Assembly: GCF_900343125.1 (NCBI RefSeq)
Contig: NZ_OPYL01000004.1
Span: 294,541 to 358,540, forward strand
From: Dysgonomonas sp. Marseille-P4361
GTDB lineage: Bacteria; Bacteroidota; Bacteroidia; Bacteroidales; Dysgonomonadaceae
Direction of reading: 5' to 3'
Length of the DNA stretch: 64,000 bases
Under the pieces are notes generated by a model that was not told the DNA's origin, made no database searches, and saw only the letters and a program-made list of their open reading frames with translations. Positions 1-8,455 of the stretch are shown piece after piece (the stretch's first letter is position 1; each line of letters opens with the position of its first letter). The translations under genes were made by a program, and so were the position numbers.

Positions 1-70
1 TCAATGCAGCCATCAGATTCGATCCATGCAAATCACCTGAGGCTTCTCCTGCAACTAGAAAATATTTCAT
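1..70 (-). CDS. lpxB: Lipid-A-disaccharide synthase, N-terminal fragment
   Basis: Only the first 23 codons lie in the window; the gene continues past the left edge. The reverse strand from the ATG at 70 reads MKYFLVAGEASGDLHGSNLM, and the GEASGDLHG stretch is the N-terminal signature of LpxB, which joins two acylated glucosamine units into the lipid A disaccharide at the inner membrane. It starts 6 bp after the stop of surE on the same strand, so the two are probably co-transcribed. The call rests on this short but distinctive signature. Confidence 0.85.
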   Translation of the reverse strand, partial: MKYFLVAGEASGDLHGSNLMAAL

Positions 71-76
71 ATTTAT

Positions 77-850
77 TTATTTTAAATTTTCCCAGCTTTT
101 CATTTTATTGATATGATCATAGTTTGTCATATCTATTTTCACTGGTACTACCGACACATACCCTTGCGACAAAGCCCATTCATCTGTAGCTTCATCAAAG
201 GGTTCATCGTTATGAAAACGTCCTGTCAACCAAAATACTTGCTTATTTACACCATCTTTCGAAGGCATAAACTCTTCCACCCATTGTCCTGAAGTTTGTC
301 TACAAATTTTGATTCCTTTTAAATCGTCACCTTTAGGAATATTTACGTTCAGACATGTACCTATAGGAAGTCCCTCTTGCAAAACCTGTTCTGTTATTAA
401 TCTGGTATATTCCTGAGAGTATGTAAAATCAGCTTGGGCACTATGATCTAACAAAGAAAACCCTATCGACGGTATTTTAAAAATTGCTCCTTCTAGAGCT
501 GCTCCCATAGTCCCTGAATAAATTACCGCTACTGCCGCATTAGAACCATGGTTTATTCCGGAAATAACAATATCAGGTTTCCGGCTGGCAAGTTGGCTTA
601 TACCTAGCTTTACACAATCTACCGGAGTACCTGTACAGCTATATATTTTTAGATCAGTTTCTTCTTTTTCTAAATGTATACGCAAGGGTTGTAGTGCTGA
701 TATCGCACTTGACATACCGGATCTGGGTCCATCTGGTGCTACTACTAGAACTTCACCTAAACCTTTTACACTGTTTATTAATACATTTATCCCTTTAGCT
801 CTGTAACCATCATCATTGGTTATCAAAATAAGAGGTCTTTTATTATCCAT
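77..850 (-). CDS. surE: 5'/3'-nucleotidase SurE
   Basis: A 257-residue SurE-family phosphatase, which removes phosphate from nucleoside monophosphates in the cytoplasm. The metal-site signature TNDDG is at residues 11-15 (Asp13, Asp14). Ser44 in SGMSS and Asn100 in SGINHGSN match the other metal ligands known in the family. Length is normal (about 250). The ATG at 850 is the natural start because the NDDG motif sits close to the N-terminus in all SurE proteins. The stop is 6 bp before lpxB. A TATCTTTG element (-7 type) lies on the minus strand at 877-884 without an obvious -33 box. Confidence 0.93.
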   Translation of the reverse strand: MDNKRPLILITNDDGYRAKGINVLINSVKGLGEVLVVAPDGPRSGMSSAISALQPLRIHLEKEETDLKIYSCTGTPVDCVKLGISQLASRKPDIVISGINHGSNAAVAVIYSGTMGAALEGAIFKIPSIGFSLLDHSAQADFTYSQEYTRLITEQVLQEGLPIGTCLNVNIPKGDDLKGIKICRQTSGQWVEEFMPSKDGVNKQVFWLTGRFHNDEPFDEATDEWALSQGYVSVVPVKIDMTNYDHINKMKSWENLK

Positions 851-951
851 TTATCACTTTTTTATTTAGACGAAGACAAAGATACTCGAAATATTCATTA
901 TTTCTTCACCATTCTATATTCCTCTTAATAGATACATTTCATATATTTTTG

Positions 952-959
952 TAACTTTG
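952..959 (+). promoter_or_regulatory. Candidate -7 element of the alkaline phosphatase gene
   Basis: TAACTTTG matches the Bacteroidota -7 consensus TAnnTTTG and ends 32 bp before the ATG at 992. No TTTG box is present at the usual 19-21 bp upstream, so this is a half-match only. Confidence 0.35.
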
Positions 960-991
960 AGACATTAAACTCTTAAATAATCTCACAAATC

Positions 992-2638
992 ATGAAAAGA
1001 ATCTATTTGAGCATTTTGCTCATTTTTATTTCTGTATCTGTTATCTATGCCCAACAGCAATACAGAACTCCTGTAAAACCAACTAAAAACCTTATAGTAA
1101 TGATTCCTGATGGGACGTCTATAGGTGTTGTTTCTGCCGCCCGATGGTATCAGATATACAACAAATTAGGCACAAATCTAGCTATAGATCCATATCTATG
1201 CGGAACTGTTAAAACATTCTCGTCAAATGCACCTATTGGTGATTCGGCTCCAACCACATCTGCTTACATGACCGGAATGCCTCAGCAAACAGGGAATGTC
1301 TCTATCTATCCGGTAGCTGATCCGGAAAAAGATTTAGTTTATGTAGATCCAGCAATGGCTTATCAACCTTTAGCTACTATACTAGAGGCAGCCAGATATC
1401 AACAGAATAAAGCTACAGGATTGGTTGTCACATGCGAATTTCCTCATGCGACGCCTGCAGACTGTTCGGCTCACTATCACCAAAGAGGTAAATATGAATA
1501 CATTGCTTCACAAATGGCATATCAGAATCTTGATGTAATGTTCGGAGGAGGAAATTCCATTTTAACAGATGATATAAAACAACATTTCAAAAATACGAAT
1601 ACTGTTTTAATGCAGAATGATATTCATGCATTCAGAGACTTTAATGGAAAAGAAAAAGTATGGGCTTTATTCCAAGATAGAGAGCTTCCTTACGATCTTG
1701 ACAGAGATCCAGAAACGATTCCTTCTATCGCCGAAATGACTCAGAAGGCAATAGATAGACTTTCTCAAAATGAAAATGGCTTCTTCTTAATGGTGGAGGG
1801 AAGTAAGGTGGACTGGTCGGCTCATGGCAATGATGCTGTAGGTTGTATCACCGAATATCTAGCTTTTGACAAAGCAGTTGCCGCTGCTATAGAGTTTGCT
1901 AAAAAAGATGGGGAAACGACAGTTGTTGTTTTACCTGACCACGGCAACAGCGGCTTTACTATCGGACGCAGAGATTTACCTAGTTATGATAAAGCTTCTT
2001 TAGAAATGCTTTTCAAGAATGTATCTCAATACAAGAAAACGGGAGAAGGATTGGAGAGAATTTTATTAAAATCTAAACCTGAAGACTTCAAACGCATTTT
2101 TAAAGAATATACAAACATTGATATCTCTGAAGAAGAAATGGAACTGCTTCTCAGCTCAAAGAACTACAAAGAGGCTGACTATATGAAAAAGAGTAACAGT
2201 GTAAATATGGGATCAAGCATAGTAAAGATTATGAATGCTCATACTTATTTCGGATTTACCACTGGAGGTCATACCGGAGAAGAAGTATTCCTTGCAGCTT
2301 ACCATCCGGAAGGTACTCTTCCAATAGGAATGAACACAAATATGGATATAAACAAATATCTATTTGATGCTCTTGGTCTGAAAACATCTTTGAGTGATAT
2401 GACTAAAGAAATATTTGCTAAACACAATGAAGTATTTGACGGATTAGAATACAGTATTGAGAAAGGAAAAGATTTCCCTGTACTCAAAGTAAAGAAAGGC
2501 AAAAACACTTTAACTGTACCGGCTTTCAAATCAGTCGCTTACCTAAATGGCAAGGAAGTTAGCTTAGGCTCAGTAACTGTATACATTGATAAGAATGACA
2601 CATTCTATATTCCTCAGAAATTAGCGAAGATGTTATAA
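992..2638 (+). CDS. Secreted alkaline phosphatase (PhoA family)
   Basis: A 548-residue phosphomonoesterase of the PhoA-type alkaline phosphatase family, expected in the periplasm. Residues 1-20 form a signal peptide ending in IYA followed by QQQ. Family landmarks: metal-binding Asp40 in MIPDG, the nucleophile Ser85 in GDSAPTTSAYMTG, the acidic site EGSKVDWSAHGND, the second metal site PDHGNSG, and the last His in TGGHTGEE. The C-terminal 100 residues after that His form an extension I cannot assign. It is divergently transcribed from surE and ends at a strong terminator. Whether it is phosphate-regulated cannot be told; no Pho box was recognised. Confidence 0.9.
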   Translation: MKRIYLSILLIFISVSVIYAQQQYRTPVKPTKNLIVMIPDGTSIGVVSAARWYQIYNKLGTNLAIDPYLCGTVKTFSSNAPIGDSAPTTSAYMTGMPQQTGNVSIYPVADPEKDLVYVDPAMAYQPLATILEAARYQQNKATGLVVTCEFPHATPADCSAHYHQRGKYEYIASQMAYQNLDVMFGGGNSILTDDIKQHFKNTNTVLMQNDIHAFRDFNGKEKVWALFQDRELPYDLDRDPETIPSIAEMTQKAIDRLSQNENGFFLMVEGSKVDWSAHGNDAVGCITEYLAFDKAVAAAIEFAKKDGETTVVVLPDHGNSGFTIGRRDLPSYDKASLEMLFKNVSQYKKTGEGLERILLKSKPEDFKRIFKEYTNIDISEEEMELLLSSKNYKEADYMKKSNSVNMGSSIVKIMNAHTYFGFTTGGHTGEEVFLAAYHPEGTLPIGMNTNMDINKYLFDALGLKTSLSDMTKEIFAKHNEVFDGLEYSIEKGKDFPVLKVKKGKNTLTVPAFKSVAYLNGKEVSLGSVTVYIDKNDTFYIPQKLAKML

Positions 2639-2659
2639 TCTTCATTACCTAGATAAGAA

Positions 2660-2686
2660 AAGCCTGCATGATTTATGCAGGCTTTT
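2660..2686 (+). terminator. Rho-independent terminator after alkaline phosphatase
   Basis: Stem AGCCTGCAT (2661-2669) and ATGCAGGCT (2675-2683) with a GATTT loop, followed by a run of T. It lies 20 bp after the stop codon. The same stem is used again after pgk at about 22.0 kb. Confidence 0.9.
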
Positions 2687-2702
2687 TTATTACAATTTTC
2701 TT

Positions 2703-2984
2703 TTACTCTTCGTCTTCTACAAAGAACCAGCGAGTACTATTTTTATCCCGAGCAACAGCTTGTCCAGGTTGCATATCCGGTAATTTCCGAAGCGAAGGTT
2801 CTAGTTCTAAAATCTCTTCAACTGAAACAACATAGGGCTCTTCGTCTTCCGATACCTCATCATCCCCAAACACTTGCCAGTCTCCATCTTCATCATATAG
2901 CACAAAGGTGGCAGGCGAACCATTTACCAAAACATAACTGGTTGTCAGCACCGATTTATATTTATTTTCTTCTTTTAATTTCAT
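2703..2984 (-). CDS. Small acidic protein, DUF2185/Imm33-like
   Basis: A 93-residue soluble protein, rich in Asp and Glu, with no signal peptide or membrane segment. The layout (a short beta stretch, WQVFGDDE, then VSVEEILELEPSL, then PGQAVARD and a terminal W) resembles from memory the DUF2185 (immunity-protein Imm33-like) fold; this is inference. No toxin gene is next to it, so a role as an immunity protein is not supported by context. It is convergent with the alkaline phosphatase gene and reads from an ATG at 2984. A TATATTTG element on the minus strand at 3021-3028 could be its promoter. Confidence 0.6.
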   Translation of the reverse strand: MKLKEENKYKSVLTTSYVLVNGSPATFVLYDEDGDWQVFGDDEVSEDEEPYVVSVEEILELEPSLRKLPDMQPGQAVARDKNSTRWFFVEDEE

Positions 2985-3032
2985 TCGTTATATTATTATT
3001 TCTAGACTTCAATAATATCACAAATATAAAAT

Positions 3033-3066
3033 AATAAATCCGGATAAAAGTTTATCCGGATTTATT
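3033..3066 (-). terminator. Terminator of the dipeptidyl peptidase III gene
   Basis: A perfect 16-bp inverted repeat, AATAAATCCGGATAAA (3033-3048) and its complement (3051-3066), with a 2-nt spacer. It lies 24 bp downstream of the stop at 3091 on the minus strand. The T-tract is weak, so it may act partly as an RNA-stabilising hairpin. Confidence 0.75.
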
Positions 3067-3090
3067 TATATACTTTTAGAAACCTCAGAG

Positions 3091-5163
3091 TTAATCATTA
3101 TATGTAGGCAAAGACGAATACTCTCTTGCATATCTCATCATTTGCTCTGCATAACCTTCGGTATAAGTAATAACAACATCCGCTATTTCACCTCTATCAT
3201 TTAAGACAGTTCCCATTACCGGATTCACAAAACCTTTATATGGTTTCATATTTAATCCTTTGTAACGTTCTAGCACCTCTGCATGCAATTTAGGATCAAC
3301 TTTAACAGCATAATCTTCTACAATCTTTTTAGCTGCAGCAAAATCCCCCTCCGATTTTATGCGTTGAATTTCGGACAATAACTGACCAAATAGATCACGT
3401 AATTTCGTATAATCATTGATAACGACAAATGTTTTACCATCTCTCTCCTTCAACTCTACAACTTTCTCTGCCTGACCTTTTTCGAACACCCATTTTGCTA
3501 TCAATTGACGATTGCGCATATGTGATTCTTCTACTTCTTTACCCGGTTCTATCCTTACCAGTTGAGTCATCAGACCGTTCATCATAAATCGATAGTATTC
3601 TGCTTTATAAGCTTCTGCATCAGGAATAATTCCTAGTTCTAGCAGTTTGGAATCTGCTATAAAATATAGTCCGAACAAATCGGCACGTGTTTCCTCTATA
3701 GTAGAACTATGTTCTCCTAAAGCATTCGGATCAACTCCCGGTAACAATTTACCGGAACCATGCCCTAAACACTCGTGTAAGTCGGTATGCAATACATCTG
3801 TTATGAATCCATATTTCTTGATAGAACTGATTTCCACATCAGACCAGATAAACTCATCATTAAAACCTGTATGAGCTCCTGCTGCATCATATGCCTCCAT
3901 TATATTTTCTATCGTTACCGATTTAGAACCATGATCTCGACGAATCCAATCTGCATTAGGTAAGTTTATTCCTATCGGAGTAGCCGGATAACAGTCTCCT
4001 CCTAATTGAGCTACTGTTATTACTTTAGCCGAAACACCCTTCACCTCTTCTTTTCTAAATTTCTTATCTATTGGCGAACGATCTTCGAACCATTGTGCAT
4101 TATTGCTAATAATTTCGGCACGCTTGGTAGCTTCCTCATTTTTGAAGTTAACGACAGACTCCCAGCTTGCTTTTATCCCTAGAGGGTCTCCATACACTTC
4201 TGTAAAACCATTTACAAAATCTACTTGAGAACCTAAATCTGTAACCCAAGCGACTGCATAAGCATCAAATTCTTTTAGATCGCCCGACTTATAATATGAA
4301 ACAAGCTTAGTTATTACATCTCTTTGTTTGTCATTCTCTGCAACTTTTTCTGCTTTTTCGAGCCATGACACCACTCTTTCTATTGCAGGAGAATACAACC
4401 CTCCTACTTTCCAAACCTTTTCTACTAACTTCCCGTTCTCTTTTACCAATCGGCTATTAAGTCCATAGGATATTGGAGTAAGATCTGTTGTGTCTTTCAT
4501 TGCATTGTAAAAATCGACAACATCTTTCTGAGTGACTCCTTCTCCATAATAATTATTGGCTGATGCTACAATCAGGTCTTGACCTGACTGAGTTATCTTT
4601 TTTGCCATTACAGCCGGATCAAACATTACCGGAGTAATCATTGTTATGAATTCATCTACAGTCTGACCTTCCTTTACTGGTACAAGCTCGACTGGTAATG
4701 CTTTTACTTGATCGACAAAAAACTGCTGAGAAAATTGAGGAAGAAATTTATCTTGACTATAATGGTGATGTATTCCACTCGAAAACCATACACGTTTCAA
4801 ATACACTTCAAAAGCCTTATAGTCTTCCGTGTTTTTATCTCCTTTATAATTTGTATATATAGCCTCTAGTGTACGACGAATAGCCAGATTGTATTTATTG
4901 TTCTGATCAAATAAGATATCTCGTCCTTCTAGTGCTGCCATCGAAAGATAATACACTAATTCTTTTTGTTGTAAAGACAAGTTCTTAAACCCTGGTACAT
5001 AGTAGCGTAATATCTGAAGATCGGCAAATTCATCAACTTCATACTTAAAGTCGGTCGGAGCCATGTCAGCTATATTTTTACCTGATGCTCCTTTCTGCCC
5101 TCCAGTACATCCTGCAAAAAACATAGATATTCCGGTCATAGCAATTAATACTGTTTTTTTCAT
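3091..5163 (-). CDS. Dipeptidyl peptidase III (M49), lipoprotein
   Basis: A 690-residue zinc exopeptidase that releases dipeptides from peptide N-termini. The zinc motif HECLGH is at residues 463-468 and the second motif EETRAD at 490-495; together these define peptidase family M49. The Cys inside the HECLGH motif, where eukaryotic enzymes have Leu, is the variant I recall from Bacteroides DPP III. Residues 1-19 (ending in FFAGC) form a lipoprotein signal, so the enzyme is probably anchored to a membrane facing the periplasm. A TATCTTTG element on the minus strand at 5190-5197 is a plausible -7 box. It is flanked by its own terminator and looks monocistronic. Confidence 0.93.
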   Translation of the reverse strand: MKKTVLIAMTGISMFFAGCTGGQKGASGKNIADMAPTDFKYEVDEFADLQILRYYVPGFKNLSLQQKELVYYLSMAALEGRDILFDQNNKYNLAIRRTLEAIYTNYKGDKNTEDYKAFEVYLKRVWFSSGIHHHYSQDKFLPQFSQQFFVDQVKALPVELVPVKEGQTVDEFITMITPVMFDPAVMAKKITQSGQDLIVASANNYYGEGVTQKDVVDFYNAMKDTTDLTPISYGLNSRLVKENGKLVEKVWKVGGLYSPAIERVVSWLEKAEKVAENDKQRDVITKLVSYYKSGDLKEFDAYAVAWVTDLGSQVDFVNGFTEVYGDPLGIKASWESVVNFKNEEATKRAEIISNNAQWFEDRSPIDKKFRKEEVKGVSAKVITVAQLGGDCYPATPIGINLPNADWIRRDHGSKSVTIENIMEAYDAAGAHTGFNDEFIWSDVEISSIKKYGFITDVLHTDLHECLGHGSGKLLPGVDPNALGEHSSTIEETRADLFGLYFIADSKLLELGIIPDAEAYKAEYYRFMMNGLMTQLVRIEPGKEVEESHMRNRQLIAKWVFEKGQAEKVVELKERDGKTFVVINDYTKLRDLFGQLLSEIQRIKSEGDFAAAKKIVEDYAVKVDPKLHAEVLERYKGLNMKPYKGFVNPVMGTVLNDRGEIADVVITYTEGYAEQMMRYAREYSSLPTYND

Positions 5164-5287
5164 TTGTTCTTATTTATTGATATTTTTTACAAAGATACAA
5201 AACCTATTTGCTATAAATAATAAAATTACTTTATGTTTAAGTAATGTTATCAACGGGACAAATAATTTTATTTCGTCATAAAAGAAT

Positions 5288-5323
5288 AAAACCATTTACC
5301 TTTTGAAAAAGATAAATGGTTTT
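5288..5323 (-). terminator. Terminator of the universal stress protein gene
   Basis: An 11-bp perfect stem, AAAACCATTTA (5288-5298) and TAAATGGTTTT (5313-5323), with a 14-nt loop. It is 28 bp downstream of the stop at 5351 (minus strand). Confidence 0.75.
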
Positions 5324-5350
5324 AATATCATTCTATTTTAAGTGAAAATT

Positions 5351-6469
5351 TTATCCTCTAAGCACAAGTAAAGGCGTATCGGAATGAAAAAGCATCTTTC
5401 GCGAAATGCTAGGACTAAACATACGGGCAAATATATTTCGCTTACTTGTTGTCAATGCCAAGATTTCTATTCCAGCATCTTTGATGTATTCATCCAGACT
5501 CTTCAACATATCGTTCGTATCGATTAGCTCATAATCGATATTCAAATGCGGATATTGGTTAGAGAAGTAAGTCTTAATACCAGCTAGTTTGATTTCATCC
5601 CATCTATCACTTTTCTTTACCGAAATATGAGTTAATGATATTTTAATATCCTTATAAGGCTCCAACAACTTTATCATTACATCAAAAGAGATTAGATCTC
5701 GTTGACTAAAGTTTGTAAGGAAAGCAATATGTTTTACAGCCTTCAAGTCTCTAAATGGAGTATTCTCCGGAATTGCAATAAGAGGTACATGAGTCATCTC
5801 TATCACTTCAGCCGTTACACTACCAATAAGGTCTGCATCTTTCTGATCCTTTCCTCTTGTACCCATTACAATCAAAGCCGGCTTGTATTCTTTTGTAAAA
5901 GTTACAATCTCTTCCTCAGGAAGTCCTTCTTTCAACACATATGAATAATTTACAGGAGGGAATTCTCCTGCTGATACTTTTTCATCAATTATATTGCATA
6001 ACTTTTGAATATTCTCTCTTACTTTCTCTATTATATTTTGGAATTCTTTTTCTTCTTTTCCCTGATAGGCAAAAGCCTCAGCCATTGGCAAAGCTGTTGG
6101 GTAATATGGATTGAAATAAACGTGCAATATCTTTACTTTTGCATTCAGGTCTCTTGCCTGATTAAATGCAAACTGACATGCCGTTAAGGAATATTCTGAG
6201 AAATCGACAGGGACAAGAATACGTTTTCGCCCATCATCGGTTCTGTAAGTTTCTTCTTCGTCGTAACTAAATAAATGCCTATTTTCTACAACACTCAATG
6301 CTTTAGGAAGATCTGATTCTTTGATACGTATACGAACACCCGCTGAAACCGGATTATTCAAGTCAACATCATTAATATGAACCTCTATATTTTCTCCCTC
6401 TAAAACAGACTTCAGTATCTGAGCCTTTTCATTCGTATGAATGGCAAGTGTCACTAATTTATCTTCCAT
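5351..6469 (-). CDS. DUF2007-like domain fused to two UspA domains
   Basis: A 372-residue cytoplasmic stress-type protein. Residues 1-65 resemble the DUF2007 (putative signal-transducing) domain. Residues 83-234 form a UspA domain with a complete nucleotide-binding motif, G203-2X-G206-9X-G216-S217, so ATP binding is expected. Residues 246-372 form a second UspA domain whose equivalent segment (TTSKRNIFARMF) lacks that motif and is probably non-binding. UspA tandems usually act as intramolecular dimers in stress adaptation; the N-terminal addition is less usual. Start ATG at 6469; single-gene unit with its own terminator. Confidence 0.85.
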   Translation of the reverse strand: MEDKLVTLAIHTNEKAQILKSVLEGENIEVHINDVDLNNPVSAGVRIRIKESDLPKALSVVENRHLFSYDEEETYRTDDGRKRILVPVDFSEYSLTACQFAFNQARDLNAKVKILHVYFNPYYPTALPMAEAFAYQGKEEKEFQNIIEKVRENIQKLCNIIDEKVSAGEFPPVNYSYVLKEGLPEEEIVTFTKEYKPALIVMGTRGKDQKDADLIGSVTAEVIEMTHVPLIAIPENTPFRDLKAVKHIAFLTNFSQRDLISFDVMIKLLEPYKDIKISLTHISVKKSDRWDEIKLAGIKTYFSNQYPHLNIDYELIDTNDMLKSLDEYIKDAGIEILALTTSKRNIFARMFSPSISRKMLFHSDTPLLVLRG

Positions 6470-6508
6470 AGCTCTATTATTAATTGTGATTTTCTTATTA
6501 TTCTAAAA

Positions 6509-6537
6509 AGAGATGAACACTTGTGGCATCCATCTCT
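6509..6537 (-). terminator. Terminator of the small conserved gene at 6551
   Basis: Stem AGAGATG (6509-6515) and CATCTCT (6531-6537), read on the minus strand as a hairpin followed by TTTTTAG. It is 14 bp after the stop at 6551. Confidence 0.7.
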
Positions 6538-6550
6538 CTATTAAACGTTT

Positions 6551-6805
6551 TCAGACCTCCTTCGGTTCAAGCATCTCCATAGCCATATCTAAAATTGTGG
6601 TATCATCCAACGAGACATAACCACCATCAGGGCCCGGTTCTATATGCACTCCACAGCTTTGCCCTTTTTCATAACTATAACCACCAAAATAGTTCCAAAC
6701 TGTTTCAATTGGCACCTGCAATTTTTCTGCTATTAGGCGAACGCTTCCATCAGGTAAACTGTCTTTAATCCTACGAAGTTCCGAGAATGTGATAACTTTA
6801 GTCAT
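6551..6805 (-). CDS. Conserved small protein, possible DNA-binding
   Basis: An 84-residue protein with no signal peptide. Residues 1-40 look like a short helical unit (FSELRRIKDSLPDGS, then RLIAEKLQVPIETVWNYF) that could be a helix-turn-helix, since 'AEKLQVPIETVWNYF' has the spacing of a recognition unit. The second half holds a Gly-rich segment (GGYSYEKGQSCGVHIEPGP) and DDTTILDMAMEMLEP. I recall similar small proteins in Bacteroidales annotated only as hypothetical or DNA-binding. The function is unknown. It stands alone, between a stress protein and a PAP2 phosphatase. Confidence 0.7.
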   Translation of the reverse strand: MTKVITFSELRRIKDSLPDGSVRLIAEKLQVPIETVWNYFGGYSYEKGQSCGVHIEPGPDGGYVSLDDTTILDMAMEMLEPKEV

Positions 6806-6884
6806 ATGCTATTAGTTTTAAATGGTACTTAGATTAGCAAACTGTTCTAAAGTTATAAAAATCTTTTCTTAAAAACAATGTTTT

Positions 6885-7586
6885 TTAGGAAGGAATATCA
6901 AAGAATGCACTATAGATAGCTATACCCAGTATTGTTAAATAAATAACGATCATTAATGCCTTAGCCCTATCTACTCCGAACACAGGGACTTTCAATTCAT
7001 CTTTAGGAACTTTTAAGATTAGGCGACGCGAGGTTAAATATATATAATAGACTAACACTCCTGACAGGGTTCCCCAAATCGCACCTCCTACTACATCTGA
7101 AATAAAGTGTACACCCAGATATATGCGAGAATAAGCTGTTATAGTAGCCCAAAGAATCATGGTCCATGTAAAATACTTATACCGGAACAATAATGAGGCA
7201 AAAGCTACAACACCAAAACCATTTGCAGCATGATTTGAGATAAATCCATAGCGTCCTCCTCTACGACCATTTACAATCTGAACCAGATCCTGGAAATCAG
7301 GATGGTGAGTTGGTCTGAGCCGTTCAAAAAAAGGTTTAATTACTTGAGCTGAGAAAAAGTCGCAAAGCATACCTACTAATACTGCACATAAAAGGACCAG
7401 CAATGCCTCCCGCCATTTTATTTTATAAGTATAGATTATAAGACCTGCTATTGCTAAGGGTAACCAGACCAACTTACCACTATACAATGACATAAATGTG
7501 TCCCAATAAGCTGTATGATGGTCATTCAACCAAAGAAAAAGATCCCTTTCGTATGGCAGGATCTTTTCAACAAGGCTAGTTTGCAT
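6885..7586 (-). CDS. PAP2-family membrane phosphatase
   Basis: A 233-residue inner-membrane protein with about six hydrophobic segments. The three PAP2 motifs are present: KPFFERLRP (motif 1, K-x6-RP), SNHAANGFG (motif 2, where most members have PSGH; the key His is kept) and SRIYLGVHFISD (motif 3, SR-x5-H-x3-D). Such enzymes dephosphorylate lipid substrates such as undecaprenyl pyrophosphate, phosphatidic acid or lipid A; the substrate cannot be told from sequence. It starts 20 bp after the stop of batE and may be the last gene of the bat operon. Confidence 0.85.
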   Translation of the reverse strand: MQTSLVEKILPYERDLFLWLNDHHTAYWDTFMSLYSGKLVWLPLAIAGLIIYTYKIKWREALLVLLCAVLVGMLCDFFSAQVIKPFFERLRPTHHPDFQDLVQIVNGRRGGRYGFISNHAANGFGVVAFASLLFRYKYFTWTMILWATITAYSRIYLGVHFISDVVGGAIWGTLSGVLVYYIYLTSRRLILKVPKDELKVPVFGVDRAKALMIVIYLTILGIAIYSAFFDIPS

Positions 7587-7606
7587 GCGTTTTTCCTATT
7601 TTTTCT

Positions 7607-8440
7607 TTATATAACCTCGATCTTGTCTCGCTGTATCCAACCGACACTACCGTTGTCTATTTCGATTTCGAGCCAATTTCGATCTTCTTTTGTTATGTAT
7701 ACTTTCGTCCCGGCATGTAGAATAAACAACTCTTTGCTGTTGATATCAGGAGAACCCATTATAGAAGCCGAACCTGTCATGATTATTGCAGTATCGCGAT
7801 ATTCAATCTTTTTCTTCTGCCTAAATGCGAAAATATTGGCAAATATAACGATAACAACCGATACTATTCCTACATAGAAAGCTATTTTCTTAAGAAGAAT
7901 AGAACGACTGAAAAAGAAAGCAGATAAGCAGGCTATCAATACGAGGAATAATGAAATACCGACTACAGCCCATGCATTCGAACTCATTATGTTTTGTACA
8001 CTATTAAACCAGATAGTCAGGAAGAATTTATCTGCAACCAGAATTTTATCCTCTATTTTAGTCTTTAGATACTCTATATTATGACGTGTATCTCTATCAC
8101 CGGGATTGAGCAACAATGCTTTTTCGTAGTTCAGACGAGCCTCGGCCAAATCATTCACTCTAAAATAGGCATTCCCCAGATTATAATACAATTCGGGAGA
8201 TTCTACTCCTTCAGCCAATTTTACTTTTTTTTCTGCTTCAAGTATTTCTATTGCTTTTCTGAAATTCCCATCATTGTAAGCTGCTATAGCATCTGCATTA
8301 ACAGACTTTTTACTGTCTGCAGTAGAGGTATTATCTGTTATCGCAATAGAGTCTTGCTGTAAAACAGGAATTGAATCCTGTGCTACACTATATTGAAATA
8401 TTGTGAATATAAATAGGCAAGATAATAATAGTCGTTTCAT
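7607..8440 (-). CDS. batE: BatE: TPR and SH3-domain membrane protein
   Basis: A 277-residue envelope protein. It has an N-terminal signal (to about residue 20), a TPR pair around residues 80-130 (SPELYYNLGNAYFRVNDLAE and GDRDTRHNIEYL), two hydrophobic segments at about 150-205, and a C-terminal bacterial SH3-like domain (TKVYITKEDRNWLEIEIDNG). This order, directly after batD, is that of BatE in the Bacteroides aerotolerance operon. TPR repeats suggest a scaffold for BatA/BatB. Its ATG is 15 bp after the batD stop. Confidence 0.85.
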   Translation of the reverse strand: MKRLLLSCLFIFTIFQYSVAQDSIPVLQQDSIAITDNTSTADSKKSVNADAIAAYNDGNFRKAIEILEAEKKVKLAEGVESPELYYNLGNAYFRVNDLAEARLNYEKALLLNPGDRDTRHNIEYLKTKIEDKILVADKFFLTIWFNSVQNIMSSNAWAVVGISLFLVLIACLSAFFFSRSILLKKIAFYVGIVSVVIVIFANIFAFRQKKKIEYRDTAIIMTGSASIMGSPDINSKELFILHAGTKVYITKEDRNWLEIEIDNGSVGWIQRDKIEVI

Positions 8441-8455
8441 CGTACCTTGTTCTTT

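Noticed and set aside
2703..2984. Immunity protein of a toxin system, from its DUF2185/Imm33-like look.
   Set aside because: No toxin, secretion or polymorphic-toxin gene is nearby, and such proteins also occur alone.
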